Source: Perca fluviatilis (lineage: Eukaryota > Chordata > Actinopteri > Perciformes > Percidae). Taken from it: DNA of 64,000 nucleotides. The stretch covers positions 12,158,434-12,222,433 of the forward strand of contig NC_053123.1 in assembly GCF_010015445.1 (NCBI RefSeq), given 5' to 3'. Within the stretch, counting starts at the first letter, position 1. Every line of letters begins with the position of its first letter. The position numbers were made by a program, and so were the translations under genes. Of the stretch, positions 14,505-50,110 are shown in pieces. The notes beneath the pieces are model-generated. The model was not told where the DNA came from and made no database searches. It saw nothing but the letters and a program-made list of their open reading frames with translations.

Positions 14505-14881
14505 GTCACGGCAGCATAGGCTGACGTGTCTGAGTATGTCAGAACATTCGTAATGAATCACTGCTTGAGGCTTTATATCTGAGATCAACTCACTCACAGT
14601 TCAGGGCATTTGGGATGTGCATTTCACTCCAAATTCTAAAAACTGGGATTGTCATAAAAATGTCAATCTAATCCATCTGGGTATGGTTATTAAAGTAACA
14701 ACATATTATCCCATCTGCTCTGAATTAAACAGTGTAAGTGTATGGAATGTGTAAGAAACGGCGGCACTATGACCTCTGTGTTATGTCAAAGCTAATGCTG
14801 TGTTTTGGATTGAGGTTTTGTGATGGTATAAATGTGCTGAGATAGCTGTCTTGTCACAAGCATTCACACTGACTCACCACA

Positions 14882-14937
<56 letters not shown>
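14882..14937. repeat. Interrupted (CA)n microsatellite
   Basis: CA array with one CAAA interruption near 14,897. Confidence 0.95.
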
Positions 14938-14939
<2 letters not shown>

Positions 14940-15124
14940 CTGCCACATGAGTGTACTGCCACTGTGTGGACAACAGTAGTACAACAGCTATTCCTAAGCA
15001 GCAATGTTTCTATAATGTTCAAAACTAACAACAAAATTAACATTATTTCTTAACATGTTCTAGCTGTGTTAAATTTAATTAACCCTTTTTAAATCATTTA
15101 AATGAATAGGAATCTTGGCATCAC

Positions 15125-15345
15125 TCACACAACAGTCCAAATGCTGAGCTACCTTGCAAAGATGTATGCACGGAACAAAATTAGCACCATTTACCAGCCA
15201 AATGCTGGTAAAATATGCAAGTGGCTGGTAGATGTGCTTCACTCACCAGCCAAAAAAAACAATGGTTATCTATTGAGTGGCTGTTACAATTTGAACATTC
15301 ACTAGCCATTTGGCTGGTGGACGAAAAAGTTGATTTCCCACTCTG
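15125..15345. repeat. Palindrome-rich repeat fragment with CCAGCCAAATGGCTGG motifs
   Basis: The words ACCAGCCAAATGCTGGT, GTGGCTGGTAG, CACCAGCC and GCCATTTGGCTGGTGG recur in both orientations over 200 bp. This suggests a decayed inverted-repeat transposon. I cannot define its ends. Confidence 0.45.
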
Positions 15346-15683
15346 GATGTATGCAATAAAACATCACTGACATCAAGCTGACGTCCTATAGCTTAACTTT
15401 CTCAGACAAAATACACAATACAATATTCAACAGGTACACAGAGGTGTTAGACCATGCACACAGCTCTATAAACAGAAAACAAACGCAAGTAATGGTGCCC
15501 AACTGCTGATGCTGCAACAATTACAAATGGTTGTAACAATAACATAAATTCACCTTACCAATGTTTTGTGTCAAACTGTAGAGGGGATATTTTCGTTGTT
15601 GCTAAAGTCGCTCTGCTGTCACTGCAAACACTTCTACCGCAGTTATCTCAGTCTGCATGGCCACATCACTTCCTGCTTGCTTT

Positions 15684-15714
<31 letters not shown>
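15684..15714. repeat. (TG)n microsatellite
   Basis: Short pure TG array. Confidence 0.93.
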
Positions 15715-15716
<2 letters not shown>

Positions 15717-15916
15717 AAGGGTGTGAATGTTTGTGTCCACTTGTGCCTATGTGCCAGTGTGTGTTTGTGGTAGACGGGTGGATGTAAAGTCCAGCCCTGT
15801 GTGGTTTAGGCCTCCCAGACTGTCCGTCAGGATGGAGGTGGGGTGTGAGGAGGAGGAGGAAGAGGAGGGAGGTTCAGGCAGATAAAGGTGGCGCAGAGAA
15901 GAGGAGGAATGACTAA

Positions 15917-16396
15917 AGGCCGTTTTATGGTCCTGCGCAGGCTCCACGCAGAGCTTTCGCCATAGTACGTAAGTGGCCTGATGTTTATACTTGTGCACTG
16001 GTGTGTGCGTCGAGCCGGCATGTGTGTGTGTGGGGAGTGTGTGATAGAGCGAGGGAGAAGTGAGAGAGTGACGGCAATTAGCTTTGGAGCGAGTAGCGAC
16101 TCTGGAGTCATAGAGAGAGAAACAAAGTGTCTCCCCTGTGTTTTCTGACCACGGTGGGAAATCTGTAGCAGGAAAAAGTGAACCCTCTCCTTGATTTCAT
16201 GTTGTTTATGGAGAAGGAGAACCAGGAAATGAGTCGGGGGAAAAAGCAATGCTACCAAGCCACGGCCGGGCGACGTGCGTGACGTAGTTACATTTTTCGA
16301 GACGTGCACATCAGGCTACGGCGTAGGGTCCGGCGTAGACGCAGAGGGGTCTGCTGGGGTACGCTGTCGATTCGACGCACAATTATAAAAAGGCCT
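15917..16396. mobile_element. PIF/Harbinger-like MITE, copy 1 (480 bp)
   Basis: The termini are AGGCCGTTTTAT at left and ATAAAAAGGCCT at right, flanked by the direct repeat TAA (15914-15916, 16397-16399). A 3-bp TWA duplication and GGCC-type ends fit PIF/Harbinger. A second, inverted and truncated copy lies at 63688-64000. Confidence 0.8.
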
Positions 16397-16477
16397 TAAG
16401 GCGGTGCGAGTAGGTGCGAGGAGCCTACAATGACCAGACTGAATGGATAATCAAGTAGTTCTCATAGACCTGTCATG

Positions 16478-17005
16478 TTTAAGTAATGGTTCGGAGTAAT
16501 TTCACCCTAGGGTCCTTTGCACCATGACCTCGAGCCAAACAACTTGTCTCCTGCTAGTTATACTACAGCACTTACTTAAAAAAAAAAAGTTAAATTGATA
16601 AATATTTTTGTTGTATCTCTTTTCGGTGTTGTAATTTGTAGACGTCCCTAAGCACTCGTACTGCTCTGTAGCAGCAGCAGCAGAAAGCAGAAGCCAACAG
16701 GCAAGTGTTATTTACATAAACTTCTGGTGTACTTACAAACTTTCCAATCCATCGTTTTATGAGTGCATAACCTATTTGTACTAGTGTAGAAGTTTGGTAT
16801 CATTTCGGGCATTATTAGTGGGGTAACTTACGAGATACAAACGTGGATCCATTAGCCCCTCCGCTAAGCTATTCAGCTGATAACGCTACTCTACTCTAAC
16901 TCTCCCAATGTTCGACCCAGGTGAAAAAAGCTTCTGGGGGGTTGTTTGGCTCGAGGTCATGGTGCAAAGGACCCTAGGGTGAAATTACTCCGAACCATCA
17001 CTTTA
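16478..17005. mobile_element. MITE with about 60-bp terminal inverted repeats
   Basis: The left end GGTTCGGAGTAATTTCACCC and following CTAGGGTCCTTTGCACCATG are repeated almost perfectly in inverse at 16,945-17,000. The flanks contain TTTAA on both sides, so a TTAA-type target is possible but the register is off by one. It starts 80 bp after the previous element. It also contains a small CAG run (16,672-16,683). Confidence 0.8.
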
Positions 17006-17565
17006 AGTGTGCCTCTCCAGCTTCCATTGAGGAGGTGAAAGGCCAAACCCAGTGACCACACTGACTGCCACTGGCACATTATACTGGGTGTGTGGGTGAG
17101 CCATCATAATCATCATGGGTGTGCCTCGAAATATGTAACACAACTCTGTCTTCTCTGACTGTTGTGCGACTGCTTGTGTTGTTAACTTGACAACAAAATA
17201 ATATAATGTTGGTACAACTTTGTAGAAAAATTGTCTGATGCAACAGAAAACATGTATGTAAATAAAAATAAACTAAACGTAAAAAATACCTAAAACTTCA
17301 TACCACACTTAAACACTGAAATACAGAATGTATTGTCAGGAAAGAGGGGATTGCGTGCAAAACCAGCATCAACATATCACTAAAGGAGTGCAAAATATCT
17401 GCCGTATAAAAAGAATTGTGCATATTTTATATTATTAAACGGACATGACGGCCTGATAACAGATTAAAGTTGCCGGTAGTCAGATAGTAGTACATTTTCT
17501 GTGTTTTTCATACATTTCAGGCATACCAACACGTATGTATAACTCACCTGTTAACTGGAAGGATG

Positions 17566-17612
17566 CAGCAACTTTTGCAGATTCCTGACACAGCAATCTG
17601 CAAAAGTTGCTG
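17566..17612. other. Perfect 18-bp hairpin
   Basis: CAGCAACTTTTGCAGATT is followed by an 11-base loop and its exact reverse complement. No flanking duplication was identified. It could be a MITE remnant or an RNA hairpin. Confidence 0.75.
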
Positions 17613-18824
17613 AGTAATTTATGACATATTTTTTCTGGTCGTTCAATATGGAAGAAAAAAAAATGAATAGAGGTGTTTTGAAGTGGGACTAAACATAGTG
17701 TGACGCACAGCATTTTAAGGTGTCTTTAAAAACACACCATGGAGGAACTGCAGCAACCATTGCAAAGCCTGTTGTTACATAATTTCCTTCTGCGTCGGTC
17801 GTCAGTGTTTCTTATAGCCATCACACACACAAACCTTTAGAATCTAAAAAGTCTAGTTTTAATGAAGGCAACAATTATACCACTCAAAAAGCTTTTTTTG
17901 TCACAGCAGTTTAGCTCTGTAAGCAAATGATGCATAAATCTACTATTGATACAAACATATGGCTTCCTGAGTCTGCCTCACAATGCATCAAGTTAGTACA
18001 AACACAGTCCAAATCCTACATCACACAACTTCACCGCTCTTCCAAACAAGGACAGGTCGACACTGGAGAGACTGGGAAATTCTTCTAAGCTCTAGTTGTA
18101 TCAACACAGCATGGAATGAGATCAAAATGTAACGCGTTGGGAATGCAGCAATCCGTAGGCCTTTAAAAGACTTGCCCTCTTGCAGCTTTTAGTGTCCAGA
18201 GTGCTTTATAAAAGCCAGATTCATCCCAGGCCATAATTAACTTGGCAGTGCATACAGTAGCATTCACACTAGTGGAAAAAAAATATGGCCCTGAATAGCA
18301 GTCCCCAGGGAATGGATGGTCAGGAAGTGGTTCAGAAAGCAATAACTACTGTCCAGTGAGTTTATGTGGACATTCCTGAGCAGGGAGGTTGATCTGCAGA
18401 AAATGGAGAAACATCCTCTTTCCTTCTTTAAAATGTCTTTCTTGCAGCTTCTTCTTGCATCACTTCTGTCAAATGTTTGAGTATAGGTTGCCTTTCAAGC
18501 TATTTGGGCTGTTTTATTATTAAAACTGTGCAATAAGTGCAGATTTACTATCATTATCATCCAATATAAGCGACAGATGATGTTGGAATATATGTATGTG
18601 GGTTTATTAAAAATCTGTTACTTTAAAAATATTACCAATACCAGCTTTCAAGGCTTAACTAAGAATGTCATTTCATTAGACAGTTTGCACATCCATCACA
18701 TCTACTTAACACATAATGCTGAGTTTACTACATTTCTGAAGGTCTTACTAAGTTACGCCACCTCCTACACAATCTGGACTGTGGTCATAACATCTACATC
18801 TTATAACTTATTCCCTGTTATATA

Positions 18825-19060
18825 TTGTTCTTATTCTTATTCAATCAGTCAGTTGATAGGTTAATATTTCATAGTCATAGTTCATATTTAATAATAATAT
18901 ACTGCACTGCTCACCATTGCACACAGTCTACCATAGCATCTTATCATGGTCATTGCATTTCTGTGAGTGATTTTTATTTTTATTCTTATATGTGTGATAT
19001 ATGCGTGTATATGTGTTTGTTGTGTTATGGTTGTCTAAGCTACTGGATGCCTAAAATTTC

Positions 19061-19124
<64 letters not shown>
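18825..19124 (+). mobile_element. Probable LINE 3' end with (CTAT)n tail
   Basis: An AT-rich segment ends CTACTGGATGCCTAAAATTT followed by a 64-bp CTAT tetranucleotide array (19061-19124). I recall this arrangement from 3' ends of fish non-LTR retrotransposons. The assignment is by memory and the 5' limit is arbitrary. Confidence 0.45.
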
Positions 19125-20161
19125 TTCATTTTATTCCATTATTTTATCAGAGCAGAATGTGAGACTTTGTTCTCTACACTTGCATGGACCATTTTTTGTT
19201 TGACTGAGATGACATCTCCGGATTGTTCAGCGAGACAAATAAATGAAGCAGAGAGAAGTGGGAATTCAGTCTGATCATCAAGCCAAAGAGTGTTTTCCTT
19301 CCTACCAGGAGCAGCAACACACACAAGTATGAAAATAAGAACTAAAAAAAGGAGTATCAAGAAACAACTACAGACTGAATAAGGGGTTTAGATTGCAAGT
19401 CTATTATAGGATTAAAAGATCTCAAAAGGGATGATACCTTCTCATAAAGGAATTACACACAGAGTCTGTGTTGCTTCTTGGATAATTAATTTGACTATTG
19501 ATACATTTAGGGAAAAACGATTCATCACATGCCATGTAAATAGGAAACTTTCTCAGATGAAAGGATAAAAAAAAAAATCTGGTTTACACAATTAGATTTC
19601 TTATGGAGAGAGAGAGAGACAGAATTTGGCCAAGATCATTTATGATAAAATACTTTTTACATGTGTCAGAAAGAACACTACTAACATCTGATAAACAACA
19701 CAAACATACTATTTCGAAAAAATGTTGACCTCTGGAAATACAGAGGTGTGCCAGCTAAAAGCTCCCATCAATAATAACACGGCAGAGGGCGCTAGTGAGC
19801 AGTTTGAAAAGTGACCAAGTTGAGATTGTAGCTGTATAGTAGCTCTGAACATTAAAGTAACTAAGCTACATTAGCTAGCTCCACATAGTCAGTGTGTAGC
19901 TAACGTGATAAAAGCCATTTTCTCCGATACACATTTATAAGCTCATTTTTTTTTGGAAATGAAAGGCAACATTAACCTGGCAGATTTGTAAATGGTTAGT
20001 CATGACTAGCTATATTACAGTTGTTCTAGCCCATGAGAGAATGGAACATACCACCGGGGCTGTGTCTTTTTCTTTTTTTCATCCAGCAGAAACTGTCAAC
20101 TTCCCAACTTGACACAAGCAAATGTCTCTTTCAGGAAAAGACTTTTAAACGTCCCACTTAC

Positions 20162-20190
20162 CCGTTTGTCATTTCAGTAATGCCGAGCAT
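20162..20190 (-). CDS. lims1: lims1 alternative first coding exon A (MLGITEMTN...)
   Basis: The minus strand reads a start codon, then MLGITEMTN plus two bases (GG), then the donor GTAAGT. Human LIMS1 has an isoform beginning MLGVAAGMTHS before the common NMANALAS, so length, sequence and phase (2) agree. The upstream DNA (about 20190-20350) is CpG-richer than its surroundings and has no TATA box, as in a broadly used promoter. LIMS1/PINCH-1 is a five-LIM adaptor that binds integrin-linked kinase at focal adhesions. The LIM exons are outside the window. The exon is short, so confidence rests on isoform similarity and donor phase. Confidence 0.75.
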
Positions 20191-21144
20191 CACTCCGCTC
20201 TCTCTCCCGGACCGGACTAGTGTTTTCTGACTTGAGTTGCAGATGTCCAGATGTTGTAGCCTACAGTCTGGGATGTAACGTTAGATGGATTCCACACGGA
20301 GAGTAGAATGGCGGAGACTGGCCTCGCCTCTGTTCACCATCCGTCAACCGCCGTCAACACACGCTCAAAGGAATATTGCACTTCCGCTTATGACTTTCAA
20401 CGTAAAACCATACTGCTGATTCTTGAAAAATGTGTTACAGAGTCCAGCTATCAACTTTATTTCATAGAAAATAAAAACTAAATTGAATTAACAGAACAGA
20501 AATTATAGAAACGTCTACACTTTAACTAAAAAAATGTTTTGTATCTGTATTTTACATCATAGGTAATGCGTTTACAAAACTACTTCCACTGAACCACGTT
20601 TACAATTATATCTAAAGAATATAGCCTATAAAAAATAAATCAGAAGTAAATAAGAAATAGATAATTCAGATAATGACATATTTTGGTTTCACACAGATTT
20701 GCACACAAGCACCTATATCTAATAATGTGCAATGTAGGCTATGTATATCAACAAAAGTTTATTTCGCTACTCACTTGAACTATAACACATAAGTGATTCT
20801 ACCAATAGACTTGTCACATAATAGGAAAAACACACATGTAAACAATAACATTGATAAGGGTAGCGAGACACTTGAATATAGATCGGAGCCAACCTTAATG
20901 ATATTAGTGTGTGCTTTTCCTTTTAAACGTCCATTATAAAAAGCGCCTGTTGCCAATCCTGAATGTTTGTATATGCTGTTCTAAAAATTCTACTCTATTA
21001 TTATTCTAATTCTATTAACACTTTTTTTTTCAAGCTAACTCATTTTCTGTCTATCAGTACTTTATTGGTTAATTTGTTGATCACAATAAAAAGATAATGT
21101 TAACTGAAGAAACATAATTCAACTGGTTACCTGCTTAATATGAT

Positions 21145-21289
21145 AAAAAATGTAATGTCCGCAACACTGCAACGTTTCAACCCTACTGGGTCTTCTTCAG
21201 ACAAAAGAAGAAGACCCAGTAGGGTCGAAACCTTGCATTGATATTAAATATGGGAGTTTAAAGCAGTGTTGCGGACATTACATTTTTTT
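21145..21289. repeat. Nested palindrome (outer and inner inverted repeats)
   Basis: The outer arms AAATGTAATGTCCGCAACAC (left) and GTGTTGCGGACATTACATTT (right) enclose inner arms CCCTACTGGGTCTTCTT and AAGAAGACCCAGTAGGG. The inner arms have a loop of about 11 bases. The whole 145 bp can fold into a cruciform. Confidence 0.85.
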
Positions 21290-22647
21290 CACTTTAAGTA
21301 CTTTGCATTTGTCCTGCACCTGCCAGAAGGTGGGATGTGCACACAATTACTTTAATAAATTACCTGCTTAACATCCCATTTTTAATGTCACTAATTTTAT
21401 CTTTTGGTCTCACATAATACCATGTGGCAATTATTTACAGGCCAAATCATAAATATCAAGAAATACTTTTTACATGATCAGGTTTTAAGGAGGAGGTGAG
21501 GGGACCCAATCCAGTTTAGGGCCCCGAAATGGCTGAGGCTAACCATTATATTATATTCAGGGAGCAGGTATACGCAAACACAGGCAATCAGTCCCATAGT
21601 AAACCAGAGAGACAAACACACTCATGTTAATTAGAAAAAGGTGTGCTTTTATTTTGAAGGCTCCAGTGTTTCTGTGTATCTGTGGCAGCTTCTCAGCCTG
21701 GGAGCTTCCACCGCTGGAGAACTACAATTTCAGTTTTCAGCCAGAAAGCGGCAACACCCGCCCTGCGAACTGCAGTGTTTGTATCAACAGATTAAACGTG
21801 TATTTAGTTTGTTATTAGCTGGATTAGATTATAATGTAGTCTTTTATCATTTAGGCTAGGCTACACATTAATCAATTCAGGATATACGAAAAGTATGACT
21901 TCATTTTCTGGCCACCGGAAACTTGGCAAGTGGGTGCCGTAAAGAAACCTTTCCACACCAAGAACTTCACTTTTGATCTTGATTGATTGAAAGAAAAGCG
22001 CCTACCACTACTTCGCAAGGCTCTGCAAAATAAGAGTATACGAAAAGATGATTAAATGAATAGCATAGAATAATAATAGCAAAATAAATGCATCACAATC
22101 AGATGTGTTATAATGATAATGCTGCTCCCCAGGGAGGTAAGAGCAGCTAATAGCATGTTTATCTTTCCTCACAGTGGCATATACAGTAGCTATTATTTCT
22201 TGTTTCCTCCCCTGACTGCGCCATGAAACTAGAAACCACATATATTTCCTTAAAAGGAAAGCCCCTACACCCCCCTCCCCTCCTTCAAGAGGGATGAGGA
22301 CTTTCATAGCAAGAAAATAAATGCATACGGTAACTAGGGGTAAGAAACTAGGGATATATCAGTTCACACAACGCACAGATTGAGACTGAGGTTAGAAGAA
22401 ACTTTCCCTGGTGAGATTTAAATAATAAAATCAAGGATTTCCAAATCTGAAAACAGGATGGAGAAATATTAACACTTCTGTGCTTTTATGGTAAACTTAT
22501 AGTCCCTCTTTATTGCATTTGTGTGTTCATCCTGATTCACTTTATCCTGTTAAATACTTGTATAACCTGTATGCTTCAAGCGCTTTAGGAACATATATCC
22601 ACATAACATAAATCCTCTTGCTGAAACAAAGTTGTGCCTATGATTTA

Positions 22648-23010
22648 GAGCTGGGCAATATATTGATACTATATCGATATCGTGATATGAGACTAGATAT
22701 CGTCTTAGATTTTGGATATTGTAACATTGTAATATGGCATAAGTGTAGTCTTTTCCTGGTTTTAAAGGCTTACAGTAAAGTGATGTCATTTTCTGAACTT
22801 ACCCGACTGCTGTAACTGTTCTATTATTTGCCTTTATCCACTTAGTCATTATATCCACATTACTGATGATTATTTATCTAAAATCTCATTGGGTAAATAT
22901 TTAGTGAAAGCAACAATAGTCAACAGTACAATATTGTTGGGGTATTGATATCGAGGTATTTGGTCAAAAATATCGTGTTATTTGATTTTCTCCATATCGC
23001 CCAACCCTAT
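22648..23010. mobile_element. hAT-like MITE with GGGTTGGGCGATAT termini
   Basis: The left end GAGCTGGGCAATATAT and, from the right, AGGGTTGGGCGATATGG are inverted copies. ATATCG motifs are scattered through the element. I recall this as a very common fish repeat. No clean 8-bp duplication is left. Confidence 0.7.
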
Positions 23011-24910
23011 TTGTTTAAAAAAAACCATCTGGCTGCTGATGCTTATAATGACCTGTAGATGCAAAATTTCATCTCAAAATGCATTATAGTGAAAGTAATT
23101 GGAAACATTATCATCCACGTTAACTTTATTTCAGATTAAAGTCAGAAATAACCACAAAGCAAACATAAACCGTCTCTAACATAAGTTGTTCTACAGTGAA
23201 CTCGTAAACATTCTGTATGCTCATTTATTCTTATACGGATCCAATTTCATAGTTAACGCTAATCTCTCATAACTTCTGCGGACATTAAATGTCATAAATA
23301 TAAAAGCCTTCGATTAAAATACATTCACTTATGCTGAAGGAATCACAGAAAGCTGCCACTGGAATGAAAAAGTAAACAGGCCAGTTATTCTCATTGTTAG
23401 TAGGACTTGAGCAAAAATTTAGTCATGTAATGTAAGAGTGGGTGGATGTGTGCTTTACTGGGAGGGGGGCTTCTGTGCAGAATTATCATTCCTTTTTTCC
23501 CACCTCCACAGGGAGGTCAGAGGTCATGGTCAGACACTAAGCAGCACCCATGGGTCTGCTAGGGAGTCTTGCCCAAGGACACTTTAGCATGGAGGATGTG
23601 CTTGCTGTCATGTGTCAGCTGTGCAGATGAAGTTGCAACAAATCTTTCAGTTTTCTGTTCAGTTTTTTTCTTTTAAACATCAGCGCAACAGCTGACAAAA
23701 CCATAAAGTATTCCCAAAATAGATATAGAAAACTAGTAAAATCATAAATTGGCATTAAATAATAACAACCACAACAAACAAATAACACAGTAACCGGAAC
23801 AAAAATCATAAATCAACGATCACTGCCGGATATGAGGAATCAAAACTCAAGGAATTTAAATTAGGACTGCTCCCGATTTCAGAATGCGAGGCATTAGTGA
23901 ACAACTGCAAAACCAGTCAGAAAAAGTATAAATATGCTATTATGATAAGGTAAGTCGTGTTGGTCAGGTGAACCTGAGAATGTAGACGTGCACTCGTTTG
24001 AACTTGAAGTGAGATTATGATTAGACGTACAGGAAAGGCTTCAACAGACCACACCTAAGCTCTAGCATTGTTTTAGCCCATTAACTAAGTCACACATACA
24101 CACTGCTGATTCAAAAGCATGGGGCATTAATGTGTTCTTCATGTCTTTTTTCTACCTTCTAGTAAATAATAAAGGTTTACTCTTAATGTTTTAAGAAAGT
24201 TTCATGTCAATTTTCATACTGCAATGAATGGGGGCATAATGGCTGCCTCTAAGGTAGTAAAAACACATAAAAAAAAAATGTTAACACTTAAGCATGTCCT
24301 TAAAGGGGCTGTACTTAATATTCAGAAAAAGAGTGGTCTGGGATTGCTTCCAAACGGCTTTGACTTCTTGATGCTTTGTCACCTTGGCGTCTAATACCGA
24401 CGCACAAGGCACTCGCACGCACGCACGCACGCACGCGCGGCCGGAGTGCCTATTAAAGCACACCGTGTACACTATACAATGATTTTCATAGTGCTAATGA
24501 TTCCTTATAATGCCTTTTGAGCTCCACTTTGAAGGAAGTGTGTCCTTCATGTCCAGTAAATATTGTTATAAATACATGTGTCAATAGTAAGACTAAGGAA
24601 GACAGAAGTGTGTCACAGTTAACTTTCATTGCTGAGAGACTAATGCAACTATTGCACTGCAAATTCAAATCAATATTCATGTCAAAAGGATTTGGTGTTA
24701 TATCTACCACACACTTCCCTTATTCTTTTCTGATACATACCTTGGTCCCTTCTATGGTCAATTTTAGAAATGCCCTAGTTAACGTCCCACTTATGCCACC
24801 ATTTCAAATGTACAGCATCACTGCTTAGTACAGGTTTTCACAGAAAAAAGGCCCAGTAACATCTTTGCACTGTGCTCCTATTGTTTTGTTGGGTTGGTTG
24901 ATCGTCAAAA

Positions 24911-49875
<24,965 letters not shown>

Positions 49876-49881
<6 letters not shown>

Positions 49882-50110
49882 CTCAGTCGAAGTTTATCGC
49901 TAGCTACTTCTAGGTCGTCTGTCAAGCCAAGAGAGATAACCGGTAAGTCGTCCCGGTTAGAGTTAAATACGATATCTGAAATAATTCCCGATTTCTTGGA
50001 GATTTAATACCAAATCATCGCCTCTGTTATGGTTCGGAGTTGACAAGCTAAAGCAACGACTTGCTTCCGCCAACGTCAGCCACGTGACGTCAGCAGAATT
50101 TACGTCACAC
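49876..50110 (-). promoter_or_regulatory. gcc2: gcc2 promoter and 5' UTR with E-box/CRE cluster
   Basis: Upstream of the gcc2 start codon, a palindromic E-box CACGTG (50081-50086) overlaps a full CRE TGACGTCA (50085-50092). A further CRE-like TACGTCA lies at 50101-50107. On the minus strand the E-box reads GTCACGTGGC, near the CLEAR consensus bound by TFEB/MITF/USF factors. There is no TATA box near the likely start site. Binding is an inference from motif sequence only. Confidence 0.6.

Larger units (their letters stand above)
12260..20161 (-). other. lims1 intron/upstream region between first exons A and B
   Basis: No coding exon is recognised. The listed MITEs, microsatellites, an 18-bp perfect hairpin and a probable LINE tail account for much of it. 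The rest shows no open frame with coding character. Confidence 0.5.
20350..24910. other. Intergenic region between lims1 promoter A and gcc2 3' end
   Basis: The interval contains a palindromic element (21145-21289), a hAT-like MITE (about 22648-23010) and presumably the gcc2 3' UTR just below 24911. No coding exon is recognised. A GC-rich CGCACGCACG tract lies at about 24,410-24,440. Confidence 0.5.

Noticed and set aside
18825..19274. 149-codon plus-strand open frame
   Set aside because: It runs through a probable LINE tail and a CTAT array (Tyr-Leu-Ser-Ile repeat) and has no protein-like character before it.
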